Shown in pieces: positions 1 to 12,986 of a stretch of DNA of 64,000 nucleotides; position 1 is the first letter of the stretch; each line of letters opens with the position of its first letter. The notes under the pieces were generated by a model that worked only from the letters and a program-made list of their open reading frames with translations, searched no databases and was not told the DNA's origin. Source of the stretch: Membranipora membranacea (taxonomy: Eukaryota; Bryozoa; Gymnolaemata; Cheilostomatida; Membraniporidae). Position numbers and translations under genes: made by a program. The stretch lies in the NCBI GenBank assembly GCA_914767715.1, contig OU612071.1, forward strand, positions 22,999,681 through 23,063,680, given 5' to 3'.

Positions 1-249
1 GGGGGTGATGACAACCACCAACTATCTAATTTTTTAACCATTACTGAAATTGTCTAGACCTGGAATAATTAACCATGATTCCATGATGAGACTGAATCCT
101 ATCATTTCATTCCATGTTGATAGTTGATTGTTGAAAAATGGCGGCCATGTTTTGACAGCGCTCCAAATTCTCTCGCTATCTATCAAGTTTTACTAACAGC
201 CTGGCACACTACCAACAGACTGCTGCCTCAAAATCGATAAAAATACACT

Positions 250-1800
250 CCTAGCTATTGGGAGGAAAACAAAGACTGTACAAAAGGAGCTGTGGACCAC
301 TAAATATAGAGAGCTAGTCAAAGGTCAATCACCTGGACTTATCCGGAGTAAGAAAAGAGGCAAAAGATTGCTGCCTAGGTATTTTTAAGATATTGTCAGA
401 AAGCCATGTTTCAGTCAAAATACCTAGGCAGCAGCAGCGTTCTGAGCCGATATTGGATCATCAGGTATGATAGAGACAATAAGACCACTAATAAAAATCA
501 AGGCGGTGGATTATTAATCAATATAAATGATAAGTGGAGCGATCAAGGAACGATTATATCGACCCACTCAGAGCCGACCCTAGAGATTATGGCAGTCAAA
601 CTACGGCCATACTGGTTGCCAAGGGAATTCCCTTGCGTCATCATTCTCGTAATCAATACTGCACTATATTTACATCACCAACTAGCAGTGTTACCAAGGA
701 AGCCAACCAGAAAATCCATGATGTAATCACAACACTAGAAAGGGGAAACCTTCAAGCAGTGATTATTGCCCTTGGTGACTTCAACTGTTCAGCAATCTCA
801 CTACCTCACTTCCATCGGCAAGTAGAATGTACTACCAGAGGTAACAAAACACTAGACAAGTGCTATGTCAACATAAAGCATAGTTATAAAACAACCAAGA
901 TGCCAAACCTAGGTAACTCGGATCATGAATCTGTGTTCGTCCTACCAATATATAAACACAGAGCTCAAACCACCACCCCAGGAACAGCAACCAAGTGTAT
1001 ATGGAGTGAAGCCAACACTGATTAACTGCTGAGCTGCCTAGACGACACCAACTGGTCCAACCTGTTCAACCTAGAGACTGATGTAGATAAAGCAGCTGAC
1101 TCCTTTGTCTCGTACCTTGACTTTTGCATAGATGAATGCATACCAACTAAGCAGGTGAGACTATATCTCAGAGACAAAGACTGGGTAACTCCTGAAGTTC
1201 GTAGGTTGACTGAGCAGAGAAATTGTGCCTTTTTAAACAATAGAAATGATTACCGTAAACTGAAATCTCAAACTCAGAATGCCATCAGACGTGCCATAAA
1301 AGAACATGCTCATGAAATAGAGCAAAATATGACATCAAACAGTAGAATGGTCACAGTTGAAAAGTATTTTAAAGATCAAGTCCAATGTGACAGGGTGCTC
1401 TCTCGATGAAAACACTTTGAATCAGTTTTTTAATAGATTTGATAAGCCATGTGATGTACCTGTTTTACCATCTCTTTTGCCATATTGTGATGAGTTTTTT
1501 AGTTTTGCCGAAGTGTTTTCCACTCAGTGCAGCTTCAAACTGAACAAGAGCCCAGGGCCAGATAAAATCACAGCCCGTCTACTCAAATCATCAACGCCGA
1601 CCCTTGCTCGACCACTCACTGACCTGTTCAACATGTCGATCAAAACAGGGATGCATGCCTACAGTGTGGGAAATGGCAAGTATCAAACCAATACCTAATT
1701 GTGCTGAACATAAAGACTTTAGACCGATTTCTCTAACATCGATTGTTGGTAAATGCCTAGAAAAACTAGTTATTTAAAGAATGTTATAGATGGATTATTT
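250..1800 (+). pseudogene. Degraded non-LTR retrotransposon: endonuclease and start of reverse transcriptase
   Basis: This is a broken LINE ORF2. A basic stretch near 340-385 (RSKKRGKRLL) resembles the region ahead of the endonuclease. The apurinic-type endonuclease follows in two frames: about 450-650 in one (GGG..I, then KLRPYWLPREF) and 640-1024 in another, with ALGDFN near 770 and the terminal SDHESV near 920. A linker rich in basic residues lies at 1155-1409. The first RT block (LNKSPGPDKI, then FRPISLTSIVGKCLEKL in a third frame) lies at 1535-1775. The frame changes at least three times and stops are present, so it is inactive. RT homology stops near 1800, where an RT fragment on the opposite strand begins. 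The endonuclease and RT motifs are known for the family; I do not assign a clade. Confidence 0.85.
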
Positions 1801-1839
1801 AGATGAATCATCTGAAGGTATTTTGTTTTCAGTCGAGAT

Positions 1840-2711
1840 TCGCAAAGTTCATTTATTGTTTTGGCTGTTTGTGCCACTAACTTTGAAGGCTATACGGACC
1901 TGACAGTTTAGATCTTTAAGATCATTGGCTGTTAGGTGTTTGAAGGTTTGCAAATTGAATGATATGGCACTCTCAATTAATGCCTCGTAGACTAGCTTGA
2001 TGATCTTAGCGCTGTCAACTAGTTTTGATAGTCTCTTTATAATAACTAGACGTTTGCTGATTTTATTTGTTACTATATTCGTACTTTTGGAAAATATAAG
2101 TTTCGAGGTTACTATGGTGCCGAAGTAGTGGGTCTGGGTTTATGCCATTTTTTTGTATAGAGCAGATCTTTGGTTTTGCTGAGTTGATGATTAGATAGTT
2201 TTGATCACGCCAGGAGGCGATGTTGTAGAGTTCAGCTTGCGTGTTGAAGCTTTCCCTTCTATTCATATGTTGCAGTATATTTGTTTTGTCACCGTATTTT
2301 AGTATGGAGTAGTTGGTTTGTGATGTATTCATTGTCCCAACATACAGGGTAAACAGAATACGAGATAACATGCAACCCTGCGGCGTACACCTGATGTTTC
2401 TGCTGGTGTTGATACATCGCCACCAGAGGTTATGGTTGTGTTCTGTAGGCTTATGTGAGATAACTGAAAATCCAGGTAGCGTAATTAGAGTGGACGCTCT
2501 GATCTTTCAGTTTCTCGATCATGAGGGTGCTGTCAAAGGTGCTAAATGCACTGCTAAAGTCAATGAAGACTGTTTGTGTGTAAATTTTGGCATTCCGGAC
2601 AAGCGTTGGAAAACCTACGGACAATATCATGTGATTCAGCTTAGAATCTGACCCGTGAAATTTAAGATGATACCTGAAACAGCTGCAGGGCAATCTCCAG
2701 GAAAAAAACAC
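1840..2711 (-). pseudogene. Degraded LINE reverse transcriptase, palm to C-terminus
   Basis: Read on the minus strand, the 2711-2451 frame has FIDFSSAFSTFDSTLM, an RT motif with the first catalytic Asp. The 2371-2063 frame has CMLSRILFTLY (the usual PQGC-LSP-LF-LY block), then KYGDKTNIL at the YADDT position, so the catalytic DD pair is altered to GDK. NYLIINSAKPK follows. Below 2063 another frame carries the post-RT region (RLSKLVDSAKIIKLVYEALIES) down to about 1850. Several frameshifts make it a relic. Its 3' end abuts the plus-strand LINE ending near 1800. Confidence 0.82.
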
Positions 2712-2759
2712 TCACGGTGGTAGAAGGTCAAAGTTTCCGAGTGAAGGGGGAGGTGGACC

Positions 2760-3395
2760 ATATTTAGCATTTATTTATATTTTCTTATCTCTTTAGCTGA
2801 TCATTGTGTTGGCTTGAATCGGTGTGGTTGGGCAAGAGCCACCATATTGTCTATGAGTTGCAGGATCAACATTTTTGAATTTACAACAATATTGAAGTAT
2901 AAATGAGAATGAGTATGACAACAACGGTCAAGAACGCCAGTAGCCAAGAAAACTCAAAAGAGACAATTTTTAAAACTTCTTCACAAACACTTTGTGTTTT
3001 TGCCGATTTTTGGTCGTTGTATAAATTGGTGGGTGCTAAAAAAAAACAAAATAGATAGAGTGGGAAATTTTGCATTAAGTACTAGTTGAAGTTTAAAAGA
3101 CCAGACAACTGAAAGCATTGAAGCTTGGTATCATAGGTAACGCTTTGAGAGAGTCTAATCCTAAGATTTAACTTGAACTGGCACTGTAGGATCAAAATAA
3201 TATATCTCATAGGGATCATCCCTTTAATTGGGAGTCTAATTTTGAAGGAACCTTCTTCTATGAAGATGGACCTGTCCAACAGAGCTACCGATATCCACCA
3301 AACTGCAAAGTCTATAGATTGAAGGTTGAATTATTTGAATTATTATCTTTCAAGGAGAAAACCACATGGTGATACTTTTGTACTTTTAGGCACTA
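2760..3395. other. No gene recognised
   Basis: This is AT-rich spacer between a LINE relic and the MULE relic. The small open frames have no motif I recognise, and no splice-bounded exon was seen. Confidence 0.5.
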
Positions 3396-3399
3396 GGCA

Positions 3400-3941
3400 G
3401 TGCAGATGTATCGAGGAAGGCTATGTCCAGAAAGAGACGACAGGCTTTGCCTCCTCTGCCCAACAATGGAGGAACTGGTGTTTGATCCTGATATTTTGAC
3501 AACTTTTGAAGACGATCCACAAAGATTCGTTCTCTACGATAACAGAAACCACAGAGCCAGGATAGTTATCTTCGCATCTAATGTGGCAGTACGGTACCTT
3601 TGCACTCAAGATAGATGGTTCATGGATGGAAATTTTAATCTATCACCAGCTAACCTCCAGTTTCAGCAGATTTATGTCATCAGATGCCCTATCTGAAACA
3701 CATCCACCACATGTGTTTATGCTTTGCTGCAGCTAAAAACTGCAGCAACCTACAGAGAATTGTTAGAAACTGTACTGATAGAATGTCGGAAAAGATAAAT
3801 TACGTCTCCAATCCTCAATTCATTCGTATGGACTATGAATTGACATTCATCAATGCTGCAACTCTTCTGCTGCCAGATGGTGCAATCTGTGACTGCTTTT
3901 ACCATCTTTGTCAGGTAACGCTTGTTCAAAAATCTGCATAA
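3400..3941 (+). pseudogene. MULE-type (Mutator-like) transposase fragment
   Basis: Two overlapping frames together resemble the MULE transposase core. The first (3400-3696) contains DRWFMDGNFNLSPANLQFQQIY, matching the family pattern W-DGTF...P..F-QL--I with the first catalytic Asp. The second (3684-3941) contains FIRMDYELTFINA (second Asp block) and AICDCFYHLCQ, the family's G-C-FHL-Q motif. The frame shift between them near 3690 and the missing ends make it non-functional. No terminal inverted repeats or target duplication could be assigned. The motif order is clear; how the fragment arose is inference. Confidence 0.75.
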
Positions 3942-4126
3942 CTGCATACTGCTACCTAGCACAAGTGGGATTATCACCAACAATATCATATTAAGCGTTT
4001 ATAATTGTTGTCGGATGAATGCACCAGGTATGAATATATTAATTGTGCATTCATGTTCCAGTATATGAAAAATGCAAAAATGAAATTCAGTTGTACCCCT
4101 ACCTTTATTTATTATGATATACAGAT

Positions 4127-4948
4127 ATGAGTAAGAGCGCACTCCTTGATTTATGTGATACTGATCTACACTTGATAGAAAGTTGGTGTAGGAATAATAG
4201 GATGTTGATAAACATAAAACAATCTCACTATATGCTTGTACAACCCTCTCATAGAGCCACATCTCTAGATTTAGATCTAAAAATTAACCATAAAAGACTA
4301 AACCGAAATGCCAATACCAAACTCCTTGGTTTTACTTTGAATGACTCATTGACATGGGACGATCATGTAGACCAGATTTGCACCAAAATAAACAAAAGTT
4401 TGGCATTATTCCAGAAATGCAGGGCATTCCTAGGTAGCAAATCATCTCGTAACTTTTATTTCCAGTATGTCTTTTGTCATATGATATATGGCATCCGCAT
4501 ATATGGCAACCTATCACCACAATATATTCTTGAAAGAATATACTTGCTCCAAAAGAGGGCTTTCCGCCTAATAGCAAATGTCAACCACATACCATATCAT
4601 CTAATACATGCAAGAGATTTACATACATCTCTTGGTCTGATTCCTTTTCCTCTCCTTGCTGGTCATTTCACCTGTATTTTTGGTTTTCAAATTTTGCGTT
4701 TGATTGCACCTGACTTTCTTTTGGAAGGCTTTATTCCAGCTAGCTCTAAAACCTTTTTTAGAGACAAATACCTATTACATTATCACACTGATCAATTAAG
4801 ACAAAAAATGACTACAACTTTTAACTCTTTACCAATTCAGATACGCTCAGCAACCAAACTTACTCATTTTAATCAACAACTATCAATGCACTTTATATCC
4901 TATTATTTCTTGTTACTTGAGTATTTTTTTCTTTTTCTCTCCGCTTAA
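4127..4948 (+). pseudogene. 5'-truncated LINE: C-terminal RT region, open over 273 residues
   Basis: This is an uninterrupted frame covering the region after the YADDT box. It contains WCRNNRMLINIKQSHYMLV (the W----N--LN--K-K motif), TKLLGFTLNDSLTWDDHV, a helical thumb/connection region, and YLLQKRAFRLIANV. The preceding RT palm is absent, as expected for 5' truncation on insertion. The lack of stops suggests it is younger than its neighbours. The sequence ends in pyrimidine-rich DNA without a clear poly(A). Clade not assigned (CR1/L2/Jockey-like). Confidence 0.82.
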
Positions 4949-7250
4949 GTTTTTTCTTTTTTGTTCTGTCACTGCATGAAAAACATTCCTAAAGATGATG
5001 TAGAATGACAAAAAAAAGTATATATATAAGTAGGTTTGTTCAATTGATGGATGGTCTCTATGTCCTCTATCCGTTTGCAAGGCATTACTCCCATATTCAA
5101 GTGTTGCCCAACTATAGCCCCATCAATGTGATTTGAATATGACACATGATCCTTCAACAGTCAGCCAGCGCTTGTCTTAATTTATGTAACCAAATCCTGT
5201 TAGTAAATTTGTATTTACCGGAGTTCAACTAAATTGTATGAGAGATACTTGCCAGCTTGTAGTGTCCTTTCTCCATTGTTGTATTTGTGGTAATTCTACA
5301 TAATTTATTATACTTTATTTTGCAAGCTTGGAGCAGCTGCTCGACTATTTTGATTGAGTTTACATAGGGAATGTCGATAATCCAGCAACTTTCCAACCAG
5401 AGATCTGGAATGTCCACCAGGCAACATTAACAGACAACCCTCGTACAAATACCCAGACAGAAGGATGGAACAGCAGGTACAAAATAATTGCCTTCTACCA
5501 TGGTAACCCATCTATTATGTAGACTGAAATTGGAATCCTACTCTCATCATTGACCACCAGACTCATCCAAACTGAAGTACCGCTAGAAATTACTTAATGA
5601 ACGAAAATCTTTCCAAACTCTGCTGGTGATTGTCACTACCAGCAACCTGGGAATTGTAAACGACCCAATAGGTATTTTGTTCTTTGACTACGTATTATTT
5701 ACAGTTCCCTTAGGGTGTACACATTAGCTAGATTTCAGCTAGTTCGGGGTTGACCTAATATATATTCCCCTGAATTTTAAATTACTTTAGGTGTAAACTT
5801 ATGTTAAGTTAAGAACGTCAGTAAACGTAAGCTACCAATAAACTTCACTAATCAAAGCTTGTGCAAAAGTGTGAGTTTTTCCTCATGTGAATGCTTTCCT
5901 GTTTTTATTTAATTTTTAATAACGATAACACTAATTTCTTATTCAGATTCACCAATATCACAGGAGGACCACACCCACCTATCTGGTCATTAATAGAAAA
6001 CATGCTTACAGAAGATATGGCTGCCCGTCTTGATATTAGAAATTCTTGACATGGAGCGCCGCCGAGGAAAAGGGTTCGGTTTTTTAAGGGGGATCGCACA
6101 TAATATAAGATGGCAGGCTCCCCTCCACCGCATGGAATAAATATGGATATATTTTGGTGAAACCAGGTACATAGAGAGTAAAAGGCTATAACTATACTAT
6201 ATTTATATTTTTTTAATTTTAATACTCATAGTCATTTTCACACAGTTCCAATATACAAGGCCTGGAGTGAGCGCTTCATGAAAGGCCAAACATTGTTTTT
6301 GAAATGTTTCGTATATTATATTTATGGTGTTGATACTTGCATAAGATCCCTTTGAACTTGAAAAAGCTTAATATACATTTTTTCTTTTTTTTTTATGTTT
6401 TCACTCAATGATGCATAACTTTGTTAGCCATATTTTTATATTGTATTTCAATGTTCAGTAGAAATTATATAGATTGAAAGCCTTCAACGTCAAAGAAATG
6501 AATAGTATACACTACAACATGTTGTGATGCCTCAATCTTAACAATATTACAATTGATCAGATAATGTACACAGAGCATACAACCAAATTGTGTATAGATA
6601 TGCTTACTAAAGCTTGTCAAGACAGGCTGCAATTGCATTTTTAGTATTGCAAGTTATAGTTGTCACTTTTTTTCACAAGTGGAAACAATTCTAATGTTTT
6701 AAACTTTTGATATGCTAAAAGCAGGAAGGGTCCCTGATCAAAGCAAATAATGGTTATAACTTGAATAATATTCATTGTCGTCTTGGAAAGGATCATGTGC
6801 ATGAATATACATAGAGTGAGAATTTTTTTACATTGTTTGGTGTTTGATTGATAAAACAATCTTTACCAAAAGCCATGTGGCGGATAACATAATATGATGT
6901 AAGCTCGATTTTGTAGAGTGAATGGCCAATAACCGTTTAATATGATAATCTCTTCAGCTCAAGGGAAGATTACATGGCTCAAAAATTTTGAGAATTGGCA
7001 TAGGCACCATTAATTTGTTTTGTCGAAAAGGTAGTTTATAACAAGGAGGCAATTTTGATGAAATCAACCACTTGGACTAGCTTGTGCAATAAAAACCTCA
7101 TATCAAAATCAACCCGCTACTGATAAAGTCACATATCTATATCCAAAGCTAATTTCTTCAGTGTTGCCTGGATATGAACATCGTTTACGTATTTGTTCAT
7201 TGTGAACGGCTTCGCCTGAAAAAGCGGCTACAAACGAAACTGTGTGGTGA
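4949..7250. other. No gene recognised
   Basis: This AT-rich stretch has only short shadow frames. No splice-bounded exon, RNA gene or repeat family was recognised. Confidence 0.5.
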
Positions 7251-7254
7251 AGGA

Positions 7255-7595
7255 TTTCTGTGGTGGGAATACAGCACTGTGGTAAGTTGTCTTGTTGGGA
7301 AAATTGTTTGGTGGGAAATTTTCCTGTAGGGAGAATTGTTTGGTGGAAAAAGGGTCTGGTGGGAAAATGGCTTGTTGAGAAAATATCTAGGTGGAGAAAT
7401 GGATTGGTGAGAAAACGTCAAGTTGGGAAACTAGATTGGTGGGAAAACATCCAGGTGGGAAAATGGCACATTGGGAAATCAACCAGGTGGGATAATTGCT
7501 CAGTTGGAAAATGTCCAGGTGGGAAAACAGCAGTGTAGGATAACAGGAGTTGTGAAAACGGCTTGGTTGGGAAAATGACATTGGGAAAATTGGGC
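7255..7595. repeat. Degenerate minisatellite, 14-19 bp units (GGTGGGAAAAT core)
   Basis: About twenty imperfect units of the form GGTGGGAAAATNNNNN follow one another. The strand asymmetry is extreme: one strand is G/A-rich and almost free of C. Because stops are rare in such a sequence it is open on both strands (7260-7538 plus, 7387-7635 minus), but these frames are a by-product of the repeat and I do not call a protein. Confidence 0.85.
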
Positions 7596-7639
7596 GGATT
7601 CGTTGCGATGACTCATATTGACTCTTAAGCCACACTCAA

Positions 7640-10376
7640 TTAGAAAAATAAACAAAACACAACATAGTTAGCTGGTTTGCATCTTGTAGCGTGGGCAAGA
7701 ATCCACTAGCCAAGATATTATAGATTCATTCATACTCTGATGAAGTAGTGTACTCTTAAGAAACAAGACAGCATGTTGACTCGTTGGCACACAGATATCA
7801 TAGAGGACATTGTCTGACAGCCTTAATCAGGGGACCTTCCATGGCAAAAGGCCTCAATCTGACAGATTCTGCCATAAACCTTCAAGTTGTGTCCTCAACG
7901 GGGCTGAAAAGGCAACTGCAGAAAAAATTGAAAAATTGATTCTTTTAACTATCCAATACCCTTGTCAGAGAAGAAAGGAGGTTTTGAAGCTGCAGATTTC
8001 ATATTTTTGTACGCTTTCCATACAAAAAGCGTTTGGTGTTGGAGCATGGTGCATCCCATATACCGTTCTCAGCTAGCTATTTATATCCACACCCCTTGTT
8101 CATTGTTATAGTCTCAGTCTAGTTCACCTTTGGCCCATATTGGGTCAGAGGAGTACATTGGGTTTGTTAATCTTCCCTGCCACCTCCAGCCATGAATTTC
8201 AATGTATCTTATTCAAGTCCAGATATTCTCCTTCCGTTCTAAAGATACAAAGTAAAGCATTTGAGCTCGAGGCCGCCTTGGTAATCAACATGAATAATAT
8301 AAAAATATGTTTTTCTTAAAAGTTTTTTCCATATATAGGGCTGAGAAATCATTAAAATGTGTCAATTCTACTGGGTTATGTGAGATGGGTGCTGTTTCAC
8401 AAAGCTCTAGCCAAGCTTTCAGGAAAATACAAAAAATTAAGGATTTCCAACCTAAGTGTTGTGGCCTCTAAAGAAGAATTGTCTTCCCTCTCATCAGCAT
8501 AAATAATAATTTTTTTATAATACCTTGATGCCTAAATACAGGGGCTTATTTTTACATTTTCTAGCCTTAGCATAATAATGATTTCCAATGCTCTACAACC
8601 CGAGTTTTTGCAGAATCTAAACTGCTGTTGTATGTAAATGTATATGTTACAGTGCTGGCTGGTTCCACTTGCTGCGGTGAGATCACTTGAGCAGTGCTCA
8701 AGATTGTATGCAACACACATTTATTTTCATGCTGACACATGACAAGCTATATTTGTAGATTATTTTGAATCAATTGAATTATCAACCTTCATAGCATCAT
8801 AATTGGCAATGTAACCATTCTATATTTTATGTCTATGCTTACATTGTTTACTTTGCTATAAAAGGTGCATCTTTGAAATTTGACTTGAATCTGAGCTATC
8901 AAATTGATTTAACAGCACATCTAATTAGACTGTGTGAATGGAGTTGCAGCATTGGTGTTTCAGTTTAAGAGTGCCATTGGGTGATTCTTGCTTTCATAAT
9001 TGGAGTCTATCAATACATCTATTTTCCAAGGAATACACTGAAGTTGTTGCCTAAGTCGGATTTTTATTTATTGTGGCATGTCATGTATTCAATTGGTGTG
9101 TTTGATATTGCGCCTGCAAACATTAAAACTATTCATGCGCTCTGAAATAACCATGTGACAAAAATTTCACAAGTCTGCCAACTCAGAGCCCTGTTCGTCA
9201 TAAATATGTAGCGGAAAAATAAAGCTTCAGTAATTGCTTTGGAAGCTCATTTCGATTATTTAGATGGTAAAAGTTTAAAGGTTACCCAAAGATTAACGCA
9301 TGTTAAAGTCAGGCACTTACTTATGATGAAGTTTTGTCAGATATGCATTGTAACCAACTTCAATGGATTCCTTGTCATGAGTCATTCAGTCAACTACCCC
9401 ACCCACCTACCTATCCACCGCTCTCAGCTGCCTACCCCCAACCCCACTCCAAATTCTGTCCACACCCCTAGCTCCCCACAAAACATCTAGACCAAATATG
9501 AGCTCTTCTCACATTCTACTGGTATGAGATTTTCACTGAGAATCGATCGATTATGACAGAATGACATCTCATATTCAGTTATACATGGCGAACCAATCAA
9601 ATCAGTGTAAATTGATGTGATCAGATTCCATCCAGAGCGATAAACTATTGAGCAAGATTGATAGGAGACTGCTGAATGCATTAAATCATTGACATTGATA
9701 ATCACAAAAACACAGCAATAACAGCAACATTGAGAGCAAAAATTCTCTTTCACTAGCATTACTATATACTATCACTAATGCATGGCCGGTGATTGCTATT
9801 TACAAAATTCAATATCCTTGTTCAACTTCCCTCTTCAAATGATAAATTTGTGCGCAGCAAAAGTCAGTATGTTGTGACCAAGCTTGTCAACTGGAGAGAG
9901 ATTTGAGTAGTCATGGCTTCTGTGGTTTAACCATAACACTGCATATGTAGGAGAGAGGAAAGAAGATGAAGTTTATGAAGAAGTTGTAGCTGGAGCCATG
10001 TATGTTAGATCTTTATTACCATTCCATTCGCGACACTTATTGCATGGAGTATCTTGGTTAGAATGTAATTGGATGATCGATCACCGAAGACTGCATTAGT
10101 TTGTTCATGTGTGATTCGGAGTTGATAAGTCTAGCTGCATATGCCTCTAAAAGTCTACCAATTGCATGGCAAGGAACAACTACTTTGCTGATCTATGATG
10201 ATTTATAAATATCCTGCTACTAATAACTCAAAGTTGCACCATCACATCTGATGAAACCGACACCCAAGGACCATTATTAAATGTAAATGAGCCATAAATT
10301 TAGATCTTAGATCACTTTTCGCATCAATTTTTACTTTTGTATTCGAATTGTTATTTGAAGTTTTTGCAAATCTTAG
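7640..10376. other. No gene recognised
   Basis: The stretch contains a C-rich patch at 9396-9480 and otherwise AT-rich spacer. No conserved motif or convincing exon was found. Confidence 0.45.
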
Positions 10377-10576
10377 GTTTCCAGAAAGCGCACATGAGTC
10401 AAGTTCACAGGAACGATTGGCCTCTAAACCTGCTAATAGTAAACGCATCGTATTCTGTTTAATAATCTTGACCATATTGGCTCTACTCTCAGCCGCAGCG
10501 GCAATCGCAGTAGCTGTCATTCAGGTTTCATCATTGAAGAAAGAGTTCACTGAGATGAGAGAGCAATATCCCACAG
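10377..10576 (+). CDS. Exon encoding a type II-like transmembrane segment (fibrinogen-like gene)
   Basis: This open exon lies between an acceptor (TCTTAG at 10371-10376) and a donor (CACAG|GTAGGC). It starts in phase 2 and ends in phase 1. The translation has a polar N-terminal part (SSSQERLASKPANSKR), then a hydrophobic helix of about 25 residues (IVFCLIILTILALLSAAAAI...), then a charged juxtamembrane stretch (SSLKKEFTEMREQ). That is the layout of a single-pass type II membrane protein. Its phase-1 end is compatible with the fibrinogen-domain exons downstream, so I infer it is the cytoplasmic/membrane anchor of the same gene. The upstream first exon was not identified. Confidence 0.55.
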
Positions 10577-12882
10577 GTAGGCAGAGCAGCATTAGTAATC
10601 ATTGTGGGATTCATAATCTTATGATGTGGTACCAGGATTGTTGAAGGACCACTTTACAATTTTTGGACAAGATCATGTTTTGTTTAGCTTCAAAGTATAT
10701 GCACACCTGTTTGCCGACAACTGGAACACCCTTTTCTGATTATTCATGATAATATCAACAACCCACACGATCAATAGCTGGTGGCTATTGAGGTAACCAT
10801 TATGAATCGTGAGAATTTGCGGCTGTCAAATCATCATGATAATGGCCTTTGCATTACCGATATAATTCACCTGATGTGCACTGTGTTGCCTACAATTGAC
10901 AGACATTTGATTATTGACCTATCAGCCTATCAGCCTATGACCCCAGCCACATAAATGTCTAGTTGATTCATTGATTGATGACATATCACAGACAAGAAAG
11001 CATGTTACGAAATTTGATGTAAATACTGGCCTTAAAAAAAGGCGTGAACAAAAATGCAAAAAGTCAGAATGCTGTAGGATTGTTTCAAACCAAATATCAT
11101 TTGAAATATGTACAAGGTTGAATGAAAAACTATCTCTGACCCATGCTCCTCTCTCTTTAATGGTTTGATATCTTCCAGAGGGGGCACCGCGTTAAAAGAT
11201 TTACCTATGAAATGGTCACCGTATTCTGTATATTAGATGGCAGGTTTTTGGTTTATTTTCTGAATATGTAAATCTGTGTCTTGATACTCAATTCCAAGTT
11301 TAGAACCATCTTTAAAAGCTAATGCAGGCAATTAGTCGCCATTAGTTATAGCAGTACCAAAAAGTATTCAACAACTTTTGATCGATAAACTATTCAACCG
11401 CAATAATCGCTTAATAAACACTGAAGCTTTTCTGGTTGGATTATGACAGAACACTTGCTGATGGATCACGTTAAATTTTGTGCTAAACTTTTCCGGGTCT
11501 CCAAATTCAGTAGAGGAAATGAACAAATTTAGCCTGTTAATCGATTTCAAGCGAAATTGCCTTAACATCTGAATATTGGGATTATAGGCAACACTAGTGA
11601 TACCTGACAACTATAATTCCAGCTTTAGATGTAGCTATGTCCTCAGTGACCCTCCAATATGTAAACAAGACAAGTTATCATTACACTCATCTTTACACAA
11701 GATTTTTTAATATTTATTGGCAGGTGGTCATCTCCTGCCCTTGCATGGCCCATATTGAAGAACAAACATAATCTAATGATACCTTGATCTGTTTGACAAT
11801 GATATGATTCATGGCTTACAATTGTTCACTCTTTTCCAAAATGGGGATGCTCTACTTTGATTTGATTATCATCAAGTTGATATTCTAACAGATAAACATT
11901 AGCTGTGACATCATGGCTGTCAATCATTTTGAGAAAGGTACAAAGAGTTTTCTCATACATACAATTAATTACAGATCTTGAGAGCAATGGTTGTGAACGA
12001 AGAAAAACAAGTGGAGTGGCATTCATCAATTCACCTACCTCTTTTGAAAGGATCAAAGTTTGCACTAGCCCATCTTAACAAGCTTTGTAAGGTAAGGGGG
12101 GATCAAAGCTTTTCAACTCTTGAACTGCTATATGTCGAGCTGTTTAGACTATATATTGTCTTCTCTTGTGTTCAAGTAGATAACTTCTCCATCACACTTT
12201 TCAATTTATATAGGAAGACGAAGTTGTGTTCCCGAAAAGATAACTCTGTTTTTCTCTACAAATTGATAAGTGTGATAATGAAGTTATCTACCCAATCGCA
12301 AGAATAGACAATACTTAATCTAAACAGGTCGACATCAAGCCTTGCCCCCCCCCTCCTCAACAATTAAAGCTTGTTAAGACAGGCTAGGTTTGCACATAAT
12401 AATTCAGTATATTTCTGAGCGGTGTTTATTATCACGGTTAGTTTTTGTGAAGAAATAGCATCAGTGGAAATGACCTTGATTCTTCATAATGATATAGTTG
12501 ACTTTACTTGTCATGTTACCATACTTGAAGAATCAGATAAAGCTGCTTAGTTTTTTGCCCTGATAAACCTCAATTTGTTCTATGACAAGGTGACAATATT
12601 TGTAAATGTGCGCCATTAATGTCATTCATTGGGTTGTAGAATCTCTTTGTGGGTATTGTGTTGGTCTCATTTAATTTGGAAATTCCTTGGTCTTTGATGT
12701 TAAGGTGAAGGTTTTTCATTGAGCTGGGTCGACCTGGAACCTCCGATATTTCAGATATTTCAGACCTTGCAAGATCTGTCCTGCTTAGCTTTTATCAGGC
12801 AACCTTCAAACATGCCAGATAGGATCCATGTAATAACTCCACCCACCCATTACTATTTTTCCTGTTGTTTTGTATTTTTAAG
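10577..12882. other. Intron-like spacer, no exon recognised
   Basis: Between the membrane exon and the first fibrinogen-domain exon I see no motif-bearing exon. Small frames (10971-11168, 11978-12307) lack recognisable domains. Confidence 0.4.
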
Positions 12883-12986
12883 GTATGGTGTGACTTAGAA
12901 GCTCCTGATTGACCGTGGATAGTATTTTTTAACTCTGGCTGATTATAAGTTTGGATTTGGAGATTTTAGTGGTGAATACTGGCCTG
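12883..12986 (+). pseudogene. Fibrinogen-related domain, N-terminal exon, with stop and frameshift
   Basis: The exon runs from acceptor TTTTTAAG| to donor CCTG|GTAAAT and ends in phase 1. It shows the start of a fibrinogen C-terminal domain: VWCDLEAPD (family V-C-M/L--D) and ADYKFGFGDFSGEYWPG (family W--YK-GFG--SGE-WLG). The two halves are in different frames. A TGA follows the first block, and the usual GW-V-QRR-DGS segment between them is shortened. I read this as damage. The phase-1 end joins cleanly to the next exon, giving the expected -YWPG-LNNLH- junction. Confidence 0.65.

Noticed and set aside
2313-2651. Plus-strand 112-codon ORF
   Set aside because: It is the antisense shadow of the minus-strand RT fragment, which has recognisable RT motifs.
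250-2711. Classic twin-priming 5' inversion of one LINE
   Set aside because: Twin priming places the inverted 5' part before the sense 3' part; here the orientation is the reverse.
7260-7538. Protein-coding gene with VGK repeats
   Set aside because: The frame is a by-product of a C-poor minisatellite; opposite-strand frames are equally open.
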